Part shown: positions 47,773 through 55,220 of the stretch, piece after piece | How the letters are laid out: every line of letters starts with the position of its first letter | Position numbering within the stretch: position 1 is the stretch's first letter | Source of the DNA: Treponema denticola ATCC 35405 | Lineage (GTDB): Bacteria > Spirochaetota > Spirochaetia > Treponematales > Treponemataceae | Reading direction: 5' to 3' | Length of the DNA: 64,000 nucleotides | Assembly: GCF_000008185.1 (NCBI RefSeq) | Contig: NC_002967.9 | Location: forward strand, 1,922,001-1,986,000 | Program-made: the position numbers and the translations under genes | The notes under the pieces: generated by a model | The model's input: only the letters and a program-made list of their open reading frames with translations | What the model was told of the DNA's origin: nothing | Database searches by the model: none

Positions 47773-47832
47773 ATTATATTACTTAGTAATATTACTAAGT
47801 AATATAATACTCTTTCTCGGCACACTTGTCAA
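47773..47832 (-). promoter_or_regulatory. tetR promoter with 36-base perfect palindromic operator
   Basis: TTGACA (complement of 47827-47832), a 17-base spacer and TATTAT (complement of 47804-47809) give a strong minus-strand promoter. The 36 bases 47773-47808 are a perfect palindrome with half-site ATTACTAAGTAATATAAT. It covers the -10 element and start site and ends 12 bases before the ATG. Binding by TetR would block transcription. Confidence 0.88.
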
Positions 47833-47925
47833 GCCGATATTGCATAATTTTTTATATAGACATATTGAATATTTTGATAAAATTATGATAAGATTATGAT
47901 ATGAGAGTTTTTATTGGAGGTGTCA

Positions 47926-48180
47926 ATGATGCAAATAAGACCTGTTTCAGATTTACGAAATAAATTTTCAGAAATAGAGAATATTATTATTTCAAATAAA
48001 AGTCCTGTGTTTCTTACAAAAAACGGCCACGGTTCTATGGTACTAATGAGTCTTGATATGTACGAAAGTCTTACAGATAATGTGGAAAATAGACTTGATG
48101 AGGCTGATTTTCAGGCTGCTTCCACCAATGTTAGGCTTTCCCATAAAGATGTATTTTCAGATATCCGCTCTAAAATTTGA
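47926..48180 (+). CDS. Phd/YefM-type antitoxin, no toxin beside it
   Basis: This 84-residue protein has the Phd/YefM N-terminal DNA-binding fold (MQIRPVSDLRNKFSEIENII, then SPVFLTKNGHGSMVLMSLDM) and a divergent C-terminal tail. ATG 47926 follows GGAGG by five bases. A Fic, RelE or Doc toxin would normally follow; the next 100 bases encode no such product. The toxin gene has apparently been lost or replaced, or the toxin lies elsewhere. Base composition is as AT-rich as the surrounding accessory region. Confidence 0.8.
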   Translation: MMQIRPVSDLRNKFSEIENIIISNKSPVFLTKNGHGSMVLMSLDMYESLTDNVENRLDEADFQAASTNVRLSHKDVFSDIRSKI

Positions 48181-48279
48181 TTTGATGGGCATACTAAAAA
48201 GCGCAATCAAAATTATTGTTTGGCTACACCCCAACCTTCAATTTTCTCTCCCAAAATCCTAAATTCAGGTCTTGACAAA

Positions 48280-49005
48280 TCACTTATCACAAAAAATTAA
48301 TATAACTTTAATTTTTTCAGATGTAAAAACATCAGGCATTTCTGTGCAGCCAGCCAATAAACAATCAGCATCTTCAACCATGTATTCGTCAAATGCTTCA
48401 CAAATTTGCTCATAATCATGAGTTCCATCTTCAAAATCTTTATCTTTTGTCATTGCAGAAATCATAAATCTGTTGCATTTAGCTGAATTATTTTTAAACA
48501 AATAATTTGTTTTCGTTTTTAGTACACTAATTAGATTCTGTATAGTGTCTGCTTCTACAGAAATGACTTGTATTTTAGTATCAGGCCGATATTTCATGTC
48601 ATGCGGACTCACAGACATGTAGTTACCTATTTCTGTTGAAATACAAAACTGTATGAGGTTTTCAAAATCAAAATCCGTAGCGGAATCCAGATGAAGATCA
48701 AACTTGCTTGTTAAGTTTTTAAATGAAGAATAAACTTTATCATCCGTATAATCAATTACCTCATCAAGACTTTTAATACAACCGATTATACAAGTTTCAA
48801 AACCATTACTTCTGTATTTGTCTATCAACTGCTCTACACTATTATGTGTCTGATTATTGTAACAGAAATACATAATTACGAAATCGAGGTTTTCATATTC
48901 ATATATAGAAAATTCTATTTCAGCAATAAAAATGTCACCTTCATTCTTCCTTGTAATCTTATATCTCGATTCTTGATCTTTCTGATTCATAATTTGCATC
49001 TCCAT
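48280..49005 (-). CDS. Hypothetical protein with FtsZ/tubulin C-domain-like tail
   Basis: This 241-residue protein has no signal peptide. I do not recognise the family. The last 80 residues (ISVLKTKTNYLFKNN, FMISAMTKDKDFEDG, YEQICEAFDEYMVEDADCLL, CTEMPDVFTSEKIKVILIFC) recall the spacing of the FtsZ C-terminal domain, including a loop before a final VTVI-like strand, but the GTP-binding half is absent. Start is uncertain: ATG 49005 is the longest supported, and ATG 48990, with GGAG nine bases upstream, is also possible. AT-rich, probably acquired DNA. Confidence 0.6.
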   Translation of the reverse strand: MEMQIMNQKDQESRYKITRKNEGDIFIAEIEFSIYEYENLDFVIMYFCYNNQTHNSVEQLIDKYRSNGFETCIIGCIKSLDEVIDYTDDKVYSSFKNLTSKFDLHLDSATDFDFENLIQFCISTEIGNYMSVSPHDMKYRPDTKIQVISVEADTIQNLISVLKTKTNYLFKNNSAKCNRFMISAMTKDKDFEDGTHDYEQICEAFDEYMVEDADCLLAGCTEMPDVFTSEKIKVILIFCDK

Positions 49006-49127
49006 GATACCGTTATATTTTATCAGAATACTCAATATTAGTCTACTGCCTCACAGAAATCAATTTTGTAATATTTTTTTTAATAAAAGAGGTATTCATA
49101 AGAGCTATCTTATTTGAGCATTTTATG

Positions 49128-49156
49128 TTGACGCCTATCGGGTTTTATGATATAGT
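49128..49156 (+). promoter_or_regulatory. Promoter of the structured leader
   Basis: TTGACG (49128-49133), a 17-base spacer and TATAGT (49151-49156). Transcription is predicted to start near 49163, at the first base of the long stem. Confidence 0.78.
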
Positions 49157-49162
49157 GAAGAA

Positions 49163-49241
49163 GGGTCGAAGTAATCTGACTAAAGGCAGGTAGGTGCGGA
49201 ACCGACCTATAACATTTATTTCGATCTAAAAATAAATTTAT
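49163..49241 (+). ncRNA. Structured 5' leader RNA of unknown class
   Basis: GGTCGAAGTAA (49164-49174) pairs with TTATTTCGATC (49216-49226), giving an 11-base closing stem with two G-U pairs. Inside it TAGGT-G-CG (49191-49198) pairs with CG-ACCTA (49203-49209) around a GAAC tetraloop. Unpaired purine-rich bases lie between. The ribosome binding site (AGGAGG, 49242-49247) comes right after and stays free in this fold. It does not match any riboswitch I can recall. It may be a leader of the next gene or the 5' end of an independent RNA. Confidence 0.55.
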
Positions 49242-49253
49242 AGGAGGTCAAGT

Positions 49254-49442
49254 ATGGCAAAAGAAATTGTTTATTATGAGGTTACAAATTCTTTCAATGG
49301 AATTCTCAAAGGAACAAGATTTAAAGTAACTAAAGATTCTTCAAAGCATATTGATGCTTGTATAAAAGAAGGTCTTGCTGAAGAAACAGGAGTTTCTACA
49401 AACAAAATCAATCTATCAATGCTTAAATGTGTTGAAATTTAA
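49254..49442 (+). CDS. Hypothetical 62-residue protein
   Basis: This small soluble protein (MAKEIVYYEVTNSFNGILKG, then RFKVTKDSSKHIDACIKEGL) has an excellent ribosome binding site (AGGAGGTCAAGT) and its own promoter plus a folded leader, all signs of real expression. The KGTRFKVTKDSSKHI stretch has a beta-strand look. I find no family. A 16-base hairpin follows, and a UDG-like gene comes 147 bases later. Confidence 0.75.
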   Translation: MAKEIVYYEVTNSFNGILKGTRFKVTKDSSKHIDACIKEGLAEETGVSTNKINLSMLKCVEI

Positions 49443-49448
49443 CTCAAT

Positions 49449-49484
49449 AATGAGTGGAGTTTTATTTTTAAAACTTCACTCATT
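49449..49484 (+). terminator. Long hairpin after the small gene
   Basis: AATGAGTGGAGTTTTA (49449-49464) pairs with TAAAACTTCACTCATT (49469-49484) around TTTT, 16 base pairs with one G-U. It lacks a trailing U run, so it may protect the message or cause weak termination. Confidence 0.55.
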
Positions 49485-49588
49485 GGAAATCCAAGAGAGA
49501 AGGATATATGTAAATCAGGTGTTATTCTGATACTATAAGAAACTATACTGTTAATCATAAGTCTATTTCAGTAGAGGAGTGAAATAAA

Positions 49589-50293
49589 ATGGATTATGAA
49601 GAAGAAAGAAAACAAATTAACTGTACCGATGAGATTCATCAAATTAATTCTAAATATGAAGATGGAATTATTGATTTAAAGTTATTCCAAAAGGCAAAGT
49701 ATAAAATACTTTGGATATTAAAAGAAACGAATGGTAAATTCTCCATAGAACATTTTAAAAATGCGGCTGAATTAGATAAAGGGAAATGGAAAACATGGAA
49801 AAATATTGCTAAGATTAATTCACTCATTTTAGATGGAAAACAGAGTTCTAAATCAGAACAAACAGATTATCTAAGACAGACCGCAATTATTAATTTAAAT
49901 AAAACTTTTGGCAAATCTTCTACAAAAATGAAGATTTTTAGAAAGAATTATCTATGTCCTGAGAATGAAAAAACTCGATTAATTGTGCAGAAGCAAATAA
50001 AAAATATTAGACCTGATATTATTATATGTGGGAATACACTAAATCTTTTAAGTAAACAACTAAATTTCAGAGAAGCAATAAAAATAGAACCAATACCATA
50101 TACCAAAAAGAACAATATGTATTGTTTTAGTAATGTTGTATTCATAAATGCTTATCATCCATGCTATCCAACTTACCGCCCTATAACGCTATCATCAGAT
50201 AAATATTGTGAAGCAGTTGTAAATTCAGTAAACAAATGGATTGAATGGAAAAAAACAATGAGTCTTAGTGAATTTAACTTTGATAAATTGTAA
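49589..50293 (+). CDS. Uracil-DNA glycosylase superfamily-like protein
   Basis: This 234-residue protein follows a UDG-like plan: KYKILWILKETNGKFSI near residue 33, AIINLNKTFGKSS near 98, IRPDIIICGNTLNLLSKQLN near 135 and VVFINAYHPCYPT near 185. The last resembles the HPS/HP catalytic-loop region of UDG families. The first-motif GxxPG is not evident, so activity on uracil is doubtful. It is much richer in A+T than most genes around it and may be acquired. A GAGGAGTG ribosome binding site precedes ATG 49589. Confidence 0.55.
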   Translation: MDYEEERKQINCTDEIHQINSKYEDGIIDLKLFQKAKYKILWILKETNGKFSIEHFKNAAELDKGKWKTWKNIAKINSLILDGKQSSKSEQTDYLRQTAIINLNKTFGKSSTKMKIFRKNYLCPENEKTRLIVQKQIKNIRPDIIICGNTLNLLSKQLNFREAIKIEPIPYTKKNNMYCFSNVVFINAYHPCYPTYRPITLSSDKYCEAVVNSVNKWIEWKKTMSLSEFNFDKL

Positions 50294-50398
50294 AACGCAA
50301 AATTAACCTAATAGCCATAGCTGATTTGTTCTTGCATTATAATTAACTCCATTATAAGCTTACCAAAGAAGCCGATTCTCTATGAGCTGATCCTAATC

Positions 50399-51775
50399 TT
50401 ATTCACAAACTTGTACGACCGTAATCTGCTCATCCCGTATACTGCTGTCGCTCTTTTTCAACAATGCTTTTACTTTATCGGTTTTCACGGTAAAATGCAC
50501 ATCGGCATGTACATTTTCAAAAGCATTATCTTCGATATCTGTTACAACAGCAGAGTCTATGATTACCGTTTTTAGCTTACTACAGTAGGAAAATGCATGA
50601 TCACCAATCGTCGTCACGTTATTAGGTATTATAACATTAGTCAAAAAACTACAGTCAAAAAATGCCATATCACCAATCTCAGTAACAGTATCGGGAATCA
50701 CAACATCGGTTAAATTGGAACAGGCGGAAAATCCCCATGAAGGAATCTCAGTAACACCGTCAGCTATAACAACAGACCTCAAACAGCTTGCTGCAGCTAT
50801 CAGTTTTTTCTTATCTTTTGTGTAAATAATGTTGCCTTCACTACAATAAACAGGATTTTCACTATCAACACTAAGATGCGTTAAACGAGTGCAGTCGAAA
50901 AATCCCCATCCGCCAATATCGCTAACAGTATCAGGTATAACAATATGCTCCAAACCGCCTGCCACAGCTATCAGTTTTTTCTTATCTTTTGTATAAATAA
51001 TATTATTCTCACTACAATAGACAGGATTTTCAATATCAACAATAAGCTTTGTTAAACGAGTACAGCCGTAAAATGCAGACTTAGCAATATCAGTAACAGT
51101 ATTAGGTATGACGACATCGGTTAAAACGGAACAGGCGGAAAATGCATGCTCACCAATCTCAGTAACACCTTCAGGTATAACAACAGACTCCAAACCACTT
51201 GCTGCAGCTATCAGTTTTTTCTTATCTTTTGTGTAAATAATATTATTCTCACTATAATAGACAGTATTTTCACTACCAACAGTCAGATTTGCTAAACGAG
51301 TGCAGTCATAAAATGGTCCGCCAATATCGGTAACACTATCAGGTATCACAATATGCTCCAAACCGCTTGCTGCAGCTATCAGTTTTTTCTTATCTTTTGT
51401 GTAAATAATATTATTCTCAGTACAATAGACAGGATTTGCACTATCAACAGTAAGCTTTGTTAAGTTGATACAACCTGTAAAAACCATTGAACCTATCTCA
51501 GTAACACTCTTCGATATAGCAACACTTGTTAAGGCGGTACATGAGAAAAAAGACCACTTGTCAATCTTATGAACACTATCGGGTATCTTAACACTTGTTA
51601 AACCGGTGCAGCAGTAAAATGCCCCCATACCAATCTCAACAACACTATCCGGCAGCACAAGACTACCTATGAGCTTATTGGAATCAGTTACTCTTGTTAA
51701 CATCCCGTCCGTTATTTCCAGCAACTGCAAATTTACTTTCTCTTCTGCTGTGAGCAGTGTTTTTATCTGTTTCAT
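50399..51775 (-). CDS. BspA-like leucine-rich repeat protein
   Basis: This 458-residue protein is built of about 12 to 15 LRR_5 (BspA-type) repeats, such as SVVIADGVTEIPSWGFSACS and DVVIPDTVTEIGDMAFFDCS. Among them a larger unit is repeated four times: ENNIIYTKDKKKLIAAASGL plus the following VIPD strand. BspA relatives in T. denticola (LrrA) and Tannerella bind fibronectin and other bacteria. I find no signal peptide at ATG 51775, so export is uncertain. The DNA repeats allow gain or loss of blocks by recombination. Confidence 0.85.
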   Translation of the reverse strand: MKQIKTLLTAEEKVNLQLLEITDGMLTRVTDSNKLIGSLVLPDSVVEIGMGAFYCCTGLTSVKIPDSVHKIDKWSFFSCTALTSVAISKSVTEIGSMVFTGCINLTKLTVDSANPVYCTENNIIYTKDKKKLIAAASGLEHIVIPDSVTDIGGPFYDCTRLANLTVGSENTVYYSENNIIYTKDKKKLIAAASGLESVVIPEGVTEIGEHAFSACSVLTDVVIPNTVTDIAKSAFYGCTRLTKLIVDIENPVYCSENNIIYTKDKKKLIAVAGGLEHIVIPDTVSDIGGWGFFDCTRLTHLSVDSENPVYCSEGNIIYTKDKKKLIAAASCLRSVVIADGVTEIPSWGFSACSNLTDVVIPDTVTEIGDMAFFDCSFLTNVIIPNNVTTIGDHAFSYCSKLKTVIIDSAVVTDIEDNAFENVHADVHFTVKTDKVKALLKKSDSSIRDEQITVVQVCE

Positions 51776-51894
51776 ATTATAACACACCTTGTACAGCGGT
51801 ATGTACACCGCTTAAAATAAATATTTTATTATTATACATCATTTCCTATATATTTACTACTCATTCGTAAAGTTAGCAGTATTACATTCTCTTA

Positions 51895-52287
51895 CTACAC
51901 CCCAACCTGTAATTTTGCTTTAAGGGCATTTTGCAATTCTTGCGAAAAATTAAGATTGGCAGTTTCGGCCTTGTAGTTTAACCATGCCGGAATGGTAACC
52001 GTCTTTTTCACCGATTTTTCTGAAAATTGCCTGCGCCATTTATCCGTATCAGCTATAACATAGTTTACAAATCCGTCTTTTATTTTTACGTCCGATATAT
52101 TACTGGCTTTTGGTATTGCTTGATTGTTATCTTCATAATGGGCAAGCATCATAGCTATGGCATCCTCTGCCATTTCTATAGCTTCAGTTACTGTGTCTCC
52201 GAATGTAAAACAGCCGGAAATATCGGGAACTCTAACCCCTATTTTTCCATCATCATTTTCAAAAATAACAGGATATGTATATTTCAT
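51895..52287 (-). CDS. hicB: HicB-type antitoxin
   Basis: This 130-residue protein has the HicB pseudo-RNase-H fold at the N-terminus (KYTYPVIFENDDGKIGVRVP, ISGCFTFGDTVTEAIEMAED) and a C-terminal DNA-binding part (TVTIPAWLNYKAETANLNFS). HicA, which normally precedes it, is missing: the 150 bases upstream hold only promoters. It is thus an orphan antitoxin, or a solitary regulator. Its promoter contains an inverted repeat ACGTG-type operator. Confidence 0.88.
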   Translation of the reverse strand: MKYTYPVIFENDDGKIGVRVPDISGCFTFGDTVTEAIEMAEDAIAMMLAHYEDNNQAIPKASNISDVKIKDGFVNYVIADTDKWRRQFSEKSVKKTVTIPAWLNYKAETANLNFSQELQNALKAKLQVGV

Positions 52288-52303
52288 TTTTACCTACAAG
52301 AGC

Positions 52304-52333
52304 ATTATAGCACGTATTAACACGTGTTGTCAA
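52304..52333 (-). promoter_or_regulatory. hicB promoter with inverted repeat
   Basis: TTGACA (complement of 52328-52333), an 18-base spacer and TATAAT (complement of 52304-52309). The spacer holds CACGTGTTAATACGTG, whose CACGT and ACGTG ends are complementary; it is a likely autoregulatory site. Confidence 0.8.
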
Positions 52334-52400
52334 TCGTTTTTTGTAGAGTTTATCTTGTTGGCGAAAGTGCAAAAAATATGCAGGTATTAAACAAAGTAGA

Positions 52401-52429
52401 TTGACAAAGAAATAAGCATCATATATGAT
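52401..52429 (+). promoter_or_regulatory. Promoter of the truncated ribbon-helix-helix gene
   Basis: TTGACA (52401-52406), 17 bases, TATGAT (52424-52429). The predicted start of transcription is within about two bases of the ATG at 52438, so the message would be leaderless. Confidence 0.7.
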
Positions 52430-52437
52430 ACCATACA

Positions 52438-52629
52438 ATGGTAAAAGAAGTTTCCAAATTCGATAACATTTCTATCAATCAGTTTATAACGGCTGCAATA
52501 GGCGAAAAATTGACAGCACTACAAACCGAAAACTATCTTGAAAAACGATCAAAAAAAGGCTCTAAAGAAAAGTTTTTGTCCGTTTTGGATAAAGCACCGG
52601 ACATCAGACCTGAAGAATATGATATGTAA
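52438..52629 (+). CDS. N-terminally truncated HicB/Arc-type DNA-binding protein
   Basis: This 63-residue protein carries the second helix and later part of ribbon-helix-helix antitoxins (DNISINQFITAAIGEKLTAL, then KRSKKGSKEKFLSVLDKAPD), ending in RPEEYDM, which is typical of that group. The first beta strand and helix, with the DNA-reading residues, are absent. ATG 52438 sits right at the predicted transcription start. It may be a leaderless gene or a deletion product that accidentally gained a promoter. No toxin is adjacent on this strand; the VapC on the other strand ends at 52640. Confidence 0.55.
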   Translation: MVKEVSKFDNISINQFITAAIGEKLTALQTENYLEKRSKKGSKEKFLSVLDKAPDIRPEEYDM

Positions 52630-52639
52630 TTATAGGAGC

Positions 52640-53065
52640 TTATTTAAATCTCTTTTTAAATATATTTTCTATCTTTAATTTACCGTGCAGGCGATAGATA
52701 TCAAAATCCGAATCTATGCTGATTATCCGATTGATTCCTCGCTCTTCTGCAGCGGCTACCAATGTTGCATCCGCAAAATCCATTGGCCTGTCGGAATATT
52801 TATTTATTAATTCGGAGATTCTCTTGATAGTGTTTTTATTAATATCATGAATAATAAGCCCTTTTTTCATTACCCATTCTAAAAAATTAATTTGAACTTT
52901 TATATTAAAATCAAGCATATACATTACTTCGGTTAATACTGCAATGGTTGATACAAATCTATAATTACCGTCTTTGATAAAGTCTATAACACTTAAATGA
53001 TATTTATCGTCTTTATCAAACAAAGCAATAAGGGGACCTGTATCAATGAGGACGGTATTTAGCAT
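52640..53065 (-). CDS. vapC: VapC-like PIN-domain toxin
   Basis: This 141-residue PIN-domain protein has the acidic triad plan of tRNA- or rRNA-cutting VapC toxins: LIDTGPLIALFD (Asp8), AVLTEVMYM (Glu46), MDFADATLVAAAEE (Asp99) and ISIDSDFDIY (Asp118/120). It overlaps the antitoxin gene by 23 bases, a compact toxin-antitoxin layout. Activity is likely, but the RNA target is unknown. Confidence 0.9.
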   Translation of the reverse strand: MLNTVLIDTGPLIALFDKDDKYHLSVIDFIKDGNYRFVSTIAVLTEVMYMLDFNIKVQINFLEWVMKKGLIIHDINKNTIKRISELINKYSDRPMDFADATLVAAAEERGINRIISIDSDFDIYRLHGKLKIENIFKKRFK

Positions 53066-53294
53066 TTATTTTCTCCTTGATTTTTTGCTTATAAGAAACC
53101 GATAGATTTGAGTTTCCGCTCCCGTATTTGCCGAAATATTCTTTTCCCAGCTCATACGAATCAATTTCCATTTCTTCATTGTGGAACAACATATCAAGAG
53201 CTTCTTTTATTAAATCGCTTTTATTCTTTTTCTTTACGGTAGATAGAAAATTAAGCCTTTGTTCATACTCTACCGGAAGTCTTACTGTTGTCAT
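53043..53294 (-). CDS. Ribbon-helix-helix antitoxin of the VapC pair
   Basis: This 83-residue protein begins MTTVRLPVEYEQRLNFLSTV, a ribbon-helix-helix DNA-binding domain, followed by KSDLIKEALDMLF and a tail that should bind the toxin. ATG 53294 follows GGAGG; an in-frame extension of 19 codons runs through the operator and is rejected. The promoter carries an 18-base palindrome overlapping the -10, so autorepression is expected. Confidence 0.85.
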   Translation of the reverse strand: MTTVRLPVEYEQRLNFLSTVKKKNKSDLIKEALDMLFHNEEMEIDSYELGKEYFGKYGSGNSNLSVSYKQKIKEKINAKYRPH

Positions 53295-53304
53295 GGCAAC
53301 CTCC

Positions 53305-53341
53305 GTATTACAAGTGTAATACAAAAAAAACGGCTTGTCAA
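53305..53341 (-). promoter_or_regulatory. vapBC promoter and operator
   Basis: TTGACA (complement of 53336-53341), a 17-base spacer and TACACT (complement of 53313-53318). The 18 bases 53305-53322 form the perfect palindrome GTATTACAAGTGTAATAC over the -10 element. Confidence 0.85.
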
Positions 53342-53428
53342 GTACACGCACAAATCATCTCCCACTTCCCCTAATCCCTTAGTTATGCTAAAATGCTCTG
53401 AATACGATAATATTGATTGGGGGAAAGA

Positions 53429-55201
53429 ATGCCGTATATTTTGGGAACAGCGGGACATGTAGACCACGGAAAGACTGCCTTGGTAAAAAGGCTTACAGGA
53501 ATTGAAACCAGTCATCTGCCTGAAGAAAAAAAGCGGGGGATGACCATAGAGCTCGGCTTTGCTTCGCTTGAAGATCCTGTTCACGGTACTGTCGGCATAG
53601 TAGATGTTCCCGGCCATGAACGCTTTATCCGCAACATGGTTGCAGGCACATGGGGTTTGGATGCGGCTCTTTTAATAGTGGCAGCCGATGACGGCTGGAT
53701 GCAGATGTCCTCCGATCATTTGCGTGTACTAAAGGCCATGAAGATAGAATCCATTCTTCTTGTAATCACAAAATCGGACCTTGCAGAAAAGGACATGCTT
53801 GAACTTCTAATCGAAGATGCCAATGCCCAATGCGAAAAAATAATCGGAAGGAAACTCCCTGCCGTTGCCGTTTCTTCCCTTACCGGAAGCGGCATCGAGG
53901 AACTCAAAGCCGAAATTACAAAACTTCTTTCTTCATCAAAAAAACAAAACCCGCCTACTCCCTTTTTATATGTAGACAGGGTCTTTGTCCTAAAAGGCAT
54001 AGGAACCACCGTTACGGGAACATTAAGAGGAAAAGGTCTTCACACCGGAGACAGCCTACAGATATATCCTTCAAATGAAGAATGTAGAATTAAATCGATA
54101 CAAAACCATCATAAGGATGTTGAAAAAATAGAGCCCGGCACGCGGACAGCCCTCAACTTAAAACTGGGAGAAAAAACAAATCTTGAAAGAGGAATGCTCT
54201 TAGCGGAAAAAGATTCAAATTTTGTTTTAAGCGGAAAAGAACTTTTAGTACGCATCGATGAAGTTTTTACAAACAAGGAAGGGGGCTTTAAGAATCATGC
54301 CGAAATAGAAATAGCCCTCGGAAGTGCCCATGCAATAGGCAGCATTCACTTAAACCAATTCGACAGGAGCTTGGGCCGTCTTTCTTTGGAAGAGCCCGTT
54401 GCCTCTGCCTGGAATCAAAGAGCCGTTTTAATAAGGCACGGCGGAAGCGAAATTCTAGCCTCGGCCAGAGTGCTCGCAAGTTTTCCAAGCTATAAAAGAA
54501 TACAGTTTAAGGAAGCCTTTGAGGTTTACAGGGATAAGGAACTTCCTTCAATTCACAGCTACAAGTTTAATATTGAAGGCTTTGTCGAGGATACTAAAAT
54601 CAAAACTCAAGAGCTCACATCGGATAAAAATGAAGTCATCGAGTATGGCTCTTGGCGTTTTTTAAAAAAGCGGCTTGAGTTTTGGGAAAATAAAATTTTA
54701 AAAACGGCTCAAGAAAGTCAGGCAGGTTTTACCCTTGAAGAAGTGGACTTACCTGTTCCGCAAAGGGTAAAAACTACAGTATTAAAAAAACTTTGCGATG
54801 AAAAAAAACTGGAAAAAGAAGCTCATGTTTATAAACTGAGCGGAAGAACGGGCGACGATATTTCTAAAAATGCAAAGGCCCTTTTGGATGCAGCCTTTAA
54901 GGCGGGTTTTGAAGGCATCGAAATAGACAAGATAAAGCTCCCTCAAGCCCGAAAAGAAGCCAGAGACCTGATAAAATTAGGTAAGCTGATCTGCCTTGAA
55001 AACTTTTTACACTACCATACGGATTTTTACAAAAAGGCCGTAAATTCATTATTTGCAAAATACAAAACAGGGGATAAGATTTCGATAGCCGATGCACGGG
55101 AGGTAACCGGCCTTTCCCGCAAATACATTCTTCCGATTCTTAACCTTCTCGAAAAAGAAGGCAAGCTAAAAAGGCAAGACAACGACAGAATTGTATTGTA
55201 A
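53429..55201 (+). CDS. selB: Selenocysteine-specific elongation factor
   Basis: SelB brings Sec-tRNA to UGA codons marked by a SECIS hairpin. The 590-residue protein has an EF-Tu-like GTPase domain (GHVDHGKT at 9-16, DVPGHERFIRNMV, TKSD), two beta-barrel domains with LYVDRVFVLKGIGTTVTGTL, and C-terminal winged helices for SECIS binding. ATG 53429 follows GGGGAAAG. selA, selD and the tRNA-Sec are not in this window. Its presence implies that selenoproteins exist in this organism; I did not find one here. Confidence 0.96.
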   Translation: MPYILGTAGHVDHGKTALVKRLTGIETSHLPEEKKRGMTIELGFASLEDPVHGTVGIVDVPGHERFIRNMVAGTWGLDAALLIVAADDGWMQMSSDHLRVLKAMKIESILLVITKSDLAEKDMLELLIEDANAQCEKIIGRKLPAVAVSSLTGSGIEELKAEITKLLSSSKKQNPPTPFLYVDRVFVLKGIGTTVTGTLRGKGLHTGDSLQIYPSNEECRIKSIQNHHKDVEKIEPGTRTALNLKLGEKTNLERGMLLAEKDSNFVLSGKELLVRIDEVFTNKEGGFKNHAEIEIALGSAHAIGSIHLNQFDRSLGRLSLEEPVASAWNQRAVLIRHGGSEILASARVLASFPSYKRIQFKEAFEVYRDKELPSIHSYKFNIEGFVEDTKIKTQELTSDKNEVIEYGSWRFLKKRLEFWENKILKTAQESQAGFTLEEVDLPVPQRVKTTVLKKLCDEKKLEKEAHVYKLSGRTGDDISKNAKALLDAAFKAGFEGIEIDKIKLPQARKEARDLIKLGKLICLENFLHYHTDFYKKAVNSLFAKYKTGDKISIADAREVTGLSRKYILPILNLLEKEGKLKRQDNDRIVL

Positions 55202-55220
55202 ATAGTGGTGGTAAAAATTC

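Noticed and set aside
48210-48279. A minus-strand stretch encoding DLSRPEFRILGEKIEGWGVA.
   Set aside because: It looks like the end of a protein, but only about 25 codons exist and no start or upstream gene is present. It may be a relic; I could not support it as a gene.
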